The position numbers and the translations under genes are program-made. The notes under the pieces are model-generated. The model searched no databases, was not told the origin of the DNA, and worked only from the letters and a program-made list of their open reading frames with translations. From the NCBI GenBank assembly GCA_028280445.1, contig JANQLU010000064.1, positions 62,001-126,000 on the forward strand: DNA of 64,000 bases. Reading direction: 5' to 3'. The DNA comes from Pirellulaceae bacterium. Lineage in GTDB: Bacteria; Planctomycetota; Planctomycetia; Pirellulales; Pirellulaceae. Of this stretch, positions 45,954-53,601 are shown in pieces; the first letter of the stretch is position 1; each line of letters starts with the position of its first letter.

Positions 45954-48377
45954 ATGACTACTAACGAACATCCTGCCAAACCAAAATTTGAGCGGCGACA
46001 ATTCATTAAAGCCAGCGCAATGGCAGCTGCAACCGCTGTTGCCAATCCCTCGTCGGGTTTTGCACTGCCGGTCCTCAACCCAGGTGAGCCGGTTTTGGAC
46101 GTCCAGTGGAACAAAGCTCCCTGCCGATTCTGCGGAACCGGTTGCCATGTTCAGGTGGGTGTGAAAGACGGCAAAGTTGTCGCGGTTGCAGGAGACAAAA
46201 ATGCAGATGTCAACAAAGGGTTGTTGTGCGTCAAAGGTTATCACGTTGGCGCAGCGCTGTATGGAAAAGATCGATTGACCAAACCGTTGTTGCGACAAAA
46301 AGGCGGTTACAAAGAGATTTCCTGGGATGCTGCATTGAATTTGATCGCTGATCGAATCGAATCGGATCCCAAGCGATTTGCGATTTACGGATCGGGACAA
46401 TGGACTATTCCCGAAGGCTACGCTGCCCAAAAATTCATGAAAGGTGGCTTGTCAAACAACCACATTGATCCCAACGCCCGTCTCTGTATGGCTTCGGCCG
46501 TTACCGGATTTTTAGCAACTTACGGTGTCGATGAGCCAGCGGGTTGCTATGACGATCTCGATGCGTGCGATGTCCTAATCATGTGGGGAAACAATCCAGC
46601 CGAGATGCACCCGGTGTTATTTTCGCGAGTGATTGATCGACGCAGTCGCGGTGAAAAAATCACACTGATTGATATTAGCACACGTCGCACCAGAACAACC
46701 GAAGCCTGCCAGCACTATCTGGAAATGAAAGGGCATGGTGATTTGGCGATTGCCAACGGAATCGCACATTTGTTGATCAAAAACGGCAAGTACGACAAGA
46801 AATTTGTCGAATCGTATTGCAATTTTAAATCGCCCAACGATGAAAAACCGAATTTGCATGGCAAGCCGATTTCGTTTGACGAATACAAAAAACAGCTTGA
46901 GCCTTACACACCAGAAAAAGTCGAAGAGCTTTCGGGTATGTCAGCCGACGACATTCGAATGTTGGCCGATTTGTTTGGCAATCCCGAACTGAAGATTACA
47001 TCACTGTGGTGTATGGGAGTAAACCAACACACCCGCGGTACGGCGATGAATACCTTGATCCACGGTATCCATTTGTTGAGCGGTCATTTTGGCCGACCCG
47101 GAGATTCGCCGACGAGTTTGACGGGACAACCATCGGCCTGTGGAACGGTTCGTGAAGTTGGTACGTTGGCCCATGCGCTGCCGGGGGGACGAGTTGTCGC
47201 AAACGCCGAACATCGAAAACACGCGGAAAAATTTTGGAAGTTGCCCGACGGTCGCATTTTGGCAACTCCTGGCTACCACACCGTCAAGATGTGGGAAAAA
47301 TTCTGCACGCCCACTGATCAAGGAGGTGATATCGGGACGATCTGGGTTCAGGTAACAAACCCCGGTCAAACACTGCCCAATCTGAACAAACTATTTAATC
47401 CCTCGGAAAAACTGGACGACAAATTTTTGATTGTCAGTGAAGTTTATCCGACGGCGACGACCCGGTTGGCAAATCTGATTTTGCCTTCGGCGATGTGGGT
47501 CGAGAAAAACGGGATCTTTGGAAATTCTGAACGTCGAACTCAGCAATGGTTCAAAATGGTTGATCCTCCGGGCGAAGCACGCGACGATTGTTGGCAAACG
47601 ATCGCCGTTGCACATCGATTGTTCGAGCGTGGTTTCGCCGGAATGAAAGATCGTGATGGTCGGTTTATTTTCGAAGTCAAAGACAAAAACAATCAACTGG
47701 TTCCCATTTGGAAATGGGAAAACTACTACGACACTAATGTGGATCAGCATCTGTTCGAAGAGTACCGCCAGTTTACGAAATACAAACACAAGGACTTGGC
47801 ACCTTACACAGAATATGTTGCCACGCGCGGCCTGCGCTGGCCGGTGGTCGAACGGGGCGGCAAATGGCGAGAAACTCACCTGAGATTTTCCGAAGGATTT
47901 GATCCGTATGTTGAATCGGGCAAAGGAGTCCAGTTTTACCATTCAACAACGAAAGACGACCGAGCACAAATCTGGTTCCATCCGTGGATCGCACCCGCCG
48001 AAGTTCCAGACAAAGATTACCCGTTCATGTTGTGTACTGGTCGTGTACTCGAACATTGGCACACGGGGTCGATGACGCGGAGGATTCCACAACTCAATCG
48101 CGCCATGCCGACGGCGTATCTGGAAATCCATGCCGATGACGCGGCCAAGTTGGATATTCGCAATGGCGACAAAGTCAAAGTTGAATCGCGACGAGGTGAA
48201 TTGACGTTGCAAGCCTGGATTAACGGGCGCGGCCGACCGCCGCGAGGAACAGTGTTCATTCCGTTTTTTGACGAGACGTTGTTGGCCAATGTGTTGACGC
48301 TGGATGCGATTGACCCATTTTCAAAACAACCTGATTACAAAAAAAGCGCGGTCAAAGTCAGCAAGGTCAAACGATGA
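45954..48377 (+). CDS. napA: Periplasmic nitrate reductase catalytic subunit NapA
   Basis: An 807-residue bis-MGD molybdoenzyme reducing nitrate to nitrite in the periplasm. TAT leader RRQFIKASAMAAATAVA. [4Fe-4S] ligands are Cys57, Cys60, Cys64 and Cys92 (C-x2-C-x3-C-x27-C). The Mo ligand Cys178 lies in DPNARLCMASAV; E. coli NapA has His before this Cys where this protein has Leu. The C-terminal MopB domain (~680-800) includes WHTGSMTRR. Operon napD-napA-napB with ATGA overlap downstream. Confidence 0.95.
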   Translation: MTTNEHPAKPKFERRQFIKASAMAAATAVANPSSGFALPVLNPGEPVLDVQWNKAPCRFCGTGCHVQVGVKDGKVVAVAGDKNADVNKGLLCVKGYHVGAALYGKDRLTKPLLRQKGGYKEISWDAALNLIADRIESDPKRFAIYGSGQWTIPEGYAAQKFMKGGLSNNHIDPNARLCMASAVTGFLATYGVDEPAGCYDDLDACDVLIMWGNNPAEMHPVLFSRVIDRRSRGEKITLIDISTRRTRTTEACQHYLEMKGHGDLAIANGIAHLLIKNGKYDKKFVESYCNFKSPNDEKPNLHGKPISFDEYKKQLEPYTPEKVEELSGMSADDIRMLADLFGNPELKITSLWCMGVNQHTRGTAMNTLIHGIHLLSGHFGRPGDSPTSLTGQPSACGTVREVGTLAHALPGGRVVANAEHRKHAEKFWKLPDGRILATPGYHTVKMWEKFCTPTDQGGDIGTIWVQVTNPGQTLPNLNKLFNPSEKLDDKFLIVSEVYPTATTRLANLILPSAMWVEKNGIFGNSERRTQQWFKMVDPPGEARDDCWQTIAVAHRLFERGFAGMKDRDGRFIFEVKDKNNQLVPIWKWENYYDTNVDQHLFEEYRQFTKYKHKDLAPYTEYVATRGLRWPVVERGGKWRETHLRFSEGFDPYVESGKGVQFYHSTTKDDRAQIWFHPWIAPAEVPDKDYPFMLCTGRVLEHWHTGSMTRRIPQLNRAMPTAYLEIHADDAAKLDIRNGDKVKVESRRGELTLQAWINGRGRPPRGTVFIPFFDETLLANVLTLDAIDPFSKQPDYKKSAVKVSKVKR

Positions 48378-49192
48378 ATCCAGAAACCGGACAAAAATTC
48401 GCCTACCTGATTTGTTTTGCCGTGATTTCCGTGACGGTTGCTGGCTATTTCATTGGACTTCAATCTCCGATGAACCCAATTGGCAGAGGCGAAGATCAGG
48501 GTGCCACGAGATATCGCGTTGCAGGTAAATCGCAACATCAAACTAAAAACTCAAACCACCAATCCGCGGATGCTATTGCTGCGACTCGTTATGCCGATAT
48601 GTATGCCGCGTTGTTGAGCCGCTCGCAGACCCGGCGTTCTCATTTGAAAGACTTGAAATCCAGCGTCGATTCACTGGCAGAGATTACGATTACGGATAGT
48701 CAAAAACAATTTGCACTGGCAATGCGACAACAAAACCGTGCATTCAATGGTGCCCCGCCGACGATTCCGCATCCCGTCGAGCAATTGTCGACTCAAACTT
48801 GCATGGTGTGTCATGGCAATGGCGTCAAAACGGAAACATTCCGAGTTTCAAAAATGTCACATCAGTTTTTGGCGAATTGTACGCAGTGTCATGTCGAAGC
48901 CGTGCCTCAAAATTTCACTGCAACGGAGTTTGGAGAAAACACGTTTGTCGGATTGCCGGCGCCAACCGGTGGAGCTCGTGCGTTCCCAAATGCGCCTCCG
49001 ACGATTCCTCATTCAACCTGGATGCGAGTCGATTGTATGAGTTGCCATGGTCCAACCGGGTTGCATGGGATCAGAACGGCACATCCCTGGCGGCAAAATT
49101 GTCAGCAGTGCCACGCACCGTCGTCGAAACTGGATCAGGTCCAATTGGATGCGATTCCCCAATTTTTGCCACCTCCAAAAATCGTTAAATAA
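48374..49192 (+). CDS. napB: NapB-like cytochrome with duplicated dihaem unit (tetrahaem)
   Basis: A 272-residue membrane-anchored periplasmic cytochrome (TM ~10-28). Four CxxCH sites: 143-147, 169-173, 221-225 and 243-247. NapB is normally dihaem (~150 residues). Here GAPPTIPHP (126-134) and NAPPTIPHS (206-214) each start a NapB-like unit with two haem sites, offset by about 80 residues, so the gene is an internal duplication. A Ser/Gln-rich helical region precedes the first unit. Start overlaps the napA stop (ATGA). Confidence 0.85.
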   Translation: MNPETGQKFAYLICFAVISVTVAGYFIGLQSPMNPIGRGEDQGATRYRVAGKSQHQTKNSNHQSADAIAATRYADMYAALLSRSQTRRSHLKDLKSSVDSLAEITITDSQKQFALAMRQQNRAFNGAPPTIPHPVEQLSTQTCMVCHGNGVKTETFRVSKMSHQFLANCTQCHVEAVPQNFTATEFGENTFVGLPAPTGGARAFPNAPPTIPHSTWMRVDCMSCHGPTGLHGIRTAHPWRQNCQQCHAPSSKLDQVQLDAIPQFLPPPKIVK

Positions 49193-49227
49193 ACAAACCG
49201 ATCGAGGAAACCAAAGGTCGAAATGCG

Positions 49228-49683
49228 ATGAAAGATTCTTCAAAACTGTCTCGGCGTGATTGGTTTCGTCTTGGAAAATCAGCTCGAGCCCGAACACTCG
49301 GTGAACAACAGCAGACGGTTGCAGGCAACAACGCGCTGCAACCCATCGAACATCCTCCCAACCACGATCAACTCGATTTGTCGGAATTGCCTCCGATGCG
49401 ACAGGCGGTTTTGTCGCGTGAACAGGTCGAGGCGTTGTTTTCTGATATTGGATACTACGGAACAGAAATCCAGTTGATGAAACGGGACAGTCCAACGGCG
49501 CAAACGGCTGCTGGAAATGTCAAAAGCGTCCAACAACTTGAGTGCGCCAAAAACGCTTTGTTTGATGGCAGTGTTTCCCGAGTTCAAATTCGCTATCGTT
49601 GGCAACAGATTTTGTGGATTGATACGTTGAAGGTCGACCAAGGCGGTTACCACATCGTTCGTATCGCCCATCAAAAATCGTAG
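49228..49683 (+). CDS. Nap-linked small protein of unknown function
   Basis: A 151-residue protein 35 bases after napB. Starts KLSRRDWFRLGKSARART, which resembles a twin-arginine motif (RRDWF) but without a following hydrophobic stretch, so export is doubtful. The rest is a Pro-rich linker, then REQVEALFSDIGYYGTEIQL and a C-terminal beta part (RVQIRYRWQQILWIDTLKV). I do not know the family. Position in the operon suggests maturation or accessory function. Confidence 0.6.
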   Translation: MKDSSKLSRRDWFRLGKSARARTLGEQQQTVAGNNALQPIEHPPNHDQLDLSELPPMRQAVLSREQVEALFSDIGYYGTEIQLMKRDSPTAQTAAGNVKSVQQLECAKNALFDGSVSRVQIRYRWQQILWIDTLKVDQGGYHIVRIAHQKS

Positions 49684-49684
49684 C

Positions 49685-50152
49685 TCAAATCGTTTTCGTC
49701 ATGAAAACACTGTTGGGATCCAGGCGATATTCTGCAAAGGGTCCACAGATTTCGAACCCGAAACTTTTGTAGAGACTTCTGGCGGGTTCAAAAAAATCCA
49801 TCGAGCCGGTTTCCAGGCTGATGCGTCCGTAGTTGCGATTTTTTGCCTCAGTGAGGAGATGTTCAACAATTTTTTTGGCGACGCCACGACCACGGTGCTG
49901 TTCTGGAACGCGCATGGATTTGATTTCGCCATGGGTCGCGTCGATTTCTCGCAACGCGCCGCAGCCCACGAGTTCGTCATTTTCGTTGCCAGATTTCCAG
50001 ACCGTCCAAAACGTGATTTCCGGCGCTTGAAGTTTTTCGATGTCCAACGCGTGAACGCTTTCGTGGGGCGAGACGCGATGCATTTCCCGCAAGTGTTCTG
50101 TGAGCAGTTGCGCGATTTCTGGACCCGTCAAATCGTCAACAATAAATTTCAT
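49685..50152 (-). CDS. GNAT-family N-acetyltransferase
   Basis: A 155-residue cytoplasmic enzyme. The acetyl-CoA loop RVPEQHRGRGVAKKIVEHLL matches the QxxGxG/A signature; ISLETGSMDFFEPARSLYKSFGF is the C-terminal motif. Substrate is unknown. Convergent with the Nap-linked gene, with one base between their stop codons. Confidence 0.88.
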   Translation of the reverse strand: MKFIVDDLTGPEIAQLLTEHLREMHRVSPHESVHALDIEKLQAPEITFWTVWKSGNENDELVGCGALREIDATHGEIKSMRVPEQHRGRGVAKKIVEHLLTEAKNRNYGRISLETGSMDFFEPARSLYKSFGFEICGPFAEYRLDPNSVFMTKTI

Positions 50153-50186
50153 GCTCGGTTCTCAAGGCTGTTTCGCGGTTGCTGAT

Positions 50187-50843
50187 TCACTTTTTCTTTT
50201 TGTTCTGTTCTTCGCGAAGATTGCTAATCGATTTTTCGACAGATGCCAGATATTTTTCGATCGGTTCCATGTCCATTGCCTTGCGGCGTTTGTTGAGGTT
50301 TTCGGGATCTTCGACCGTTTTAACCTGTGCTTTTCCATCTTTGAAAATCACTTGAGTGCCATAACGCTGCGGTTTTTTTTGTCCGACCAAAACCCGATCT
50401 GTCAGGTAGGCGATGTTTCGCCGCGAGACTTCGCCGGGGTCCATTTTGTTCATCAGGTCGAGACAATGTTGCTGGAATTTGCGATCACGGTCGGCGTGCT
50501 GGACCAGTAACCAGGCGTTTTTCGCACCCTTTGTTCCGACCAGTGTTTTTCCAAGCCAGCCATGTTTTTTCACTTGTTGTTTCAGCCATGCCGTGTTGTC
50601 TTTGTCAATTTCTACAACTTTATCAATCAAATCCTGCTGCCATTTTTTTTCTGCACCTTTGGGATTGACGTCGTACGGAATCGCTTTGCGGGCTGCTTGA
50701 TCTTTTTTAACGCGCTCGGCCAGTTCATCGCGAATTTTCGGCAATTTGCATTTCTCTTCGTCTTCCTGTTTTTTTTGTGCCGCGAGTGCCGCCGCGCACG
50801 TCAATGTCAACAAAACAGCGATCAGAGATTTGGTGATATTCAT
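50187..50843 (-). CDS. Secreted DUF6624 protein
   Basis: A 218-residue exported protein. Signal peptide LIAVLLTLTCAAALAA. The DUF6624 pattern is visible: LAERVKKDQAARKAI, KKHGWLGKTLVGTKGAKNAWLLVQHADRD, QQHCLDLMNKMDPGEVS, IAYLTDRVLVGQKKPQRYGT. Function unknown. Starts at 50843 with GAGGG upstream, rather than at 50864. The C-terminus is a charged helix ending in a poly-Lys run. Confidence 0.85.
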   Translation of the reverse strand: MNITKSLIAVLLTLTCAAALAAQKKQEDEEKCKLPKIRDELAERVKKDQAARKAIPYDVNPKGAEKKWQQDLIDKVVEIDKDNTAWLKQQVKKHGWLGKTLVGTKGAKNAWLLVQHADRDRKFQQHCLDLMNKMDPGEVSRRNIAYLTDRVLVGQKKPQRYGTQVIFKDGKAQVKTVEDPENLNKRRKAMDMEPIEKYLASVEKSISNLREEQNKKKK

Positions 50844-50962
50844 TGGTTGCCCTCGAGTCAACAAGCGGTGTCAGGGAACGTACGTGTTTGGTGCAAAAGT
50901 AGATCTGTTATCATACCCTGAATCGCCAGTCAAAAAATCGGTAGGGCGTTGTAGCCAAATCG

Positions 50963-51076
50963 CGCAGGTGCCCTGGCTCTGCCAGTGATGTGGCTGGATA
51001 GTGGTCGTTAAGCACTTTAATTGAAAGAAAAACTGTGAGGCTATGTGCAAATCACTGGCAAAGCCAGTGGTACCCG
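50963..51076. repeat. Family D element
   Basis: Left palindrome CCTGGCTCTGCCAGTG, centre TGGATAGTGGTCGTTAAGCA, right palindrome CACTGGCAAAGCCAGTGG. Aligned to 24376-24484 over its centre. Confidence 0.7.
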
Positions 51077-51191
51077 AAGCGAAGTTGCATCTGTGGCACC
51101 ACTAAATCTGTTTGATCAATGTTTTAACTCGATGTGGACACTGATATGCTGATGACAACGTTCGATTCGACACAAAAGTAATCGAGAATTG

Positions 51192-51908
51192 ATGAACAAG
51201 CGAAAATGGATCTTGTTGGTGGTCGGCGTATTTGTGATTGCGCCGATTTGCTTTATTGCCTATTTGTTTCTGACCGATCCAGGCTGGCGGACGACGGCCC
51301 CTGAATTTTCTGGATTAAAAAGAACGGTATTGGATAATACACTGAGCTCTCCCGATTCCCCGTCGATGTTGATGACTTTTGACCAGCAATTCAAATATAT
51401 CGGCGGGCAGAAATTTATCCTGTACGGCACAGCCGACGTCGAACAACATTTTTTTGTCGAAGAACATCCGGATGGAAAACTGAAGAGTTTTTTCTGGGTT
51501 CAGTTCGAAGCCTTTCTGCCTGACAACGACTACACCTACGATTATTCCAGCTCTCCGATGCGTCTGCAGATTGGCGATTTCAATTTTTTTACAGACGCTG
51601 AACCGGGTATGACCAGCCGTTTTTTCCGGCTCGGTCGGCCTGGCACGGACGGTTATCTTGCCCGCAAATTCGCTGCAGACAAAGGTTACAAGATGCCCGA
51701 CAATTACGCTTATGCGCGCCTCGTTCATATTCCGGATGAAGCCAACCGAAAAGAAATGTTGATCATCTTTATGGAGGATCTGGCACCGACGGGATGGACC
51801 GGCGACGCACTGCGCGCGGGTGGCGAACACGAAGATCGATGGCCGGAAGTCCAGGCCGCCCATCTCGACAAAATTAAACAAATGATGAAGCTGTCTCGAC
51901 CTCAATGA
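51192..51908 (+). CDS. Membrane-anchored protein of unknown function
   Basis: A 238-residue protein with one N-terminal hydrophobic segment (WILLVVGVFVIAPICFIAYLFL) and a periplasmic remainder. The body (~40-230) is a mixed alpha/beta sequence with SSPMRLQIGDFNFFTD and ARLVHIPDEANRKEMLIIFMEDL. No family is recognised. The ATG at 51192 is chosen over an overlapping TTG. Convergent with the next gene, 21 bases apart. Confidence 0.65.
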   Translation: MNKRKWILLVVGVFVIAPICFIAYLFLTDPGWRTTAPEFSGLKRTVLDNTLSSPDSPSMLMTFDQQFKYIGGQKFILYGTADVEQHFFVEEHPDGKLKSFFWVQFEAFLPDNDYTYDYSSSPMRLQIGDFNFFTDAEPGMTSRFFRLGRPGTDGYLARKFAADKGYKMPDNYAYARLVHIPDEANRKEMLIIFMEDLAPTGWTGDALRAGGEHEDRWPEVQAAHLDKIKQMMKLSRPQ

Positions 51909-51929
51909 TACGAATGCCAATCATCAGCA

Positions 51930-52652
51930 TCACTTTTTAAACAATCTATTCTGAACTTTCATCTGATTGCGAAACGCGCGGTCGGTGTCATAGAAATCAC
52001 CAACGATATTTTCGAATTTCTTACGTTGCTCGGGGGTCAGTTCTCCAAGAATGTTCTTCATCTTTTTTTCGCGAATTTTGGCGATTTCTTGATAGAACTC
52101 TTTCCGGGTTTTGTCAGTGAAAATTTTGAGTTTTTTCTTTTGGGTGGGCGACAATTCCAATTGGTCAGCCAAGGCATAAGGCATCCCAAAATAGTCCGTC
52201 CCTTTCATCCATTTGAAACTGACTTGCTGGGAGATTTGCGTCAGGCGTTTCATTTGATGTGGAAGCAAGACTTTTTCAAGTTGGCCGATGGTCAATCGCT
52301 GAATTTTTCCCAAGCTCTCGCGGTGCCGTTGATCGAAATTCTCCATTACTCGTTTGGCTTCCGCGTCGCCAGAATTGGCACGCTCGCGAAGTTCCTTGAC
52401 CCCCTCTGCGAAGTCGGTCATTAGATCGCGATACATTTGGCCAATATCTTTAACTTGGGCTAGTTGCGGATCCAGGATTTCAAGGTCGCCCACTAAGTTC
52501 TTGTCGTAATTCAACATGACCATTTGGCTCAGCATATTTGTGTTTCTGCTGAGTTCTTTCATCTCCTCAGTTGCTTTTTTCTGGGCAATAACCGAGCTCG
52601 TCCAAATCAAACAAATCCCAATGACCAAATAAGTTTTTGTCAGGCGTGTCAT
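51930..52652 (-). CDS. Secreted helical protein, CpxP/Spy-like
   Basis: A 240-residue exported protein. Signal peptide cut near VIAQ. The rest is almost all charged helices with the LTPEQ element (LGELTPEQRKKFENIVGDF) and its partner LELSPTQKKKLKIFTDKTR. These resemble the LTxxQ repeats of Spy/CpxP periplasmic chaperones. AGGAGA lies before the ATG. Monocistronic. Confidence 0.72.
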   Translation of the reverse strand: MTRLTKTYLVIGICLIWTSSVIAQKKATEEMKELSRNTNMLSQMVMLNYDKNLVGDLEILDPQLAQVKDIGQMYRDLMTDFAEGVKELRERANSGDAEAKRVMENFDQRHRESLGKIQRLTIGQLEKVLLPHQMKRLTQISQQVSFKWMKGTDYFGMPYALADQLELSPTQKKKLKIFTDKTRKEFYQEIAKIREKKMKNILGELTPEQRKKFENIVGDFYDTDRAFRNQMKVQNRLFKK

Positions 52653-53087
52653 TCGTTTCTCCTGGAGAAATTTGAGTCGCGTTGTCCATATTTACGCGCT
52701 GTTTCCACTTATGCGATGTTCTCGCGGCCGCCACGTCAGCGATTCTTCAGTTGCTACTGAAATTCAGGCGAATTGGCTAGTGCAGTTTCAAAAGTGAACA
52801 TTGCGACGGACAAACAGATGGCATAACATTGTGATGCAATGATTTGCGGCCGGTTCGCTACACTGGTCGAATTCGGTTGCTGTCATTTTCATTGTGGTGG
52901 CTAAAATACATGTTTGAATCGCGGTGACTCAACATTGATTTCCATTTTGCTGGTCGGAATTCTGATAGCATGCTTGATTTTGGTTCCTTGGCTTGTTCGT
53001 GCCAGGAATCGTGACATGGATTTTCGACGCAAAACTTGGGGCCGATCAAAACGCACGAACAAACAATCTGATACAAATTCAAAATAG
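52653..53087. other. Gap with no gene recognised
   Basis: Short frames lack ribosome binding sites; nothing recognised apart from the duplicated element that starts at 53088. Confidence 0.45.
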
Positions 53088-53601
53088 GCAGGAATTTGCC
53101 TCACGCGGAGGCGCTGAGCCGCAGAGTTTTTGGTTGGACCGATGGGTTAGAGAAACGGAAATCTATCTTTGGTATTTCAATTGGACGTTCGTCTGTTTGA
53201 TCAATTCTGATTTCAATTCTCTGCGCCTCCGCGACTCTGCGTGAGATCAGGACGAATTCCGAGACGGTCGCTTCGATCAATTATCAAGCTTTGATTTTGC
53301 GCAAGAAAAAATGACCGATTGAATTTTTTTTGGAAACTGAAAGTTCGTACAGAAAACTTGAGAATCGTACGGATGTAGTGGCTCATGCAGGAATTTGCCT
53401 CACGCAGAGGCGCTGAGCCGCAGAGTTTTGGTTGGACTGATGGGTTAGAGAAACAGAAATCTATCTTTGGTATTTCAATTGGACGTTCGTCTGTTTGATC
53501 AATTCTGATTTCAATTCTCTGCGCCTCCGCGACTCAGCGTGAGACATCAGGACGAATTTCCGGGACGGTCGCTTCGATCAATCATCAAGCTTTAATTTTG
53601 C
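53088..53601. repeat. Direct duplication of a family F element with the end of the neighbouring gene
   Basis: Copy 1 is 53088-53300, copy 2 is 53388-53601, offset about 300 and about 93-95% alike by eye, separated by 87 unique bases. Each holds inverted arms (for copy 1 CTCACGCGGAGGCGCTGAGC and GCGCCTCCGCGACTCTGCGT). Both end in AAGCTTTGATTTTGC or AAGCTTTAATTTTGC, the last codons of the molybdopterin gene ending at 53585. Confidence 0.85.

Noticed and set aside
52993..53244. 83-codon plus-strand frame
   Set aside because: Overlaps a duplicated repeat element and has no start signal.
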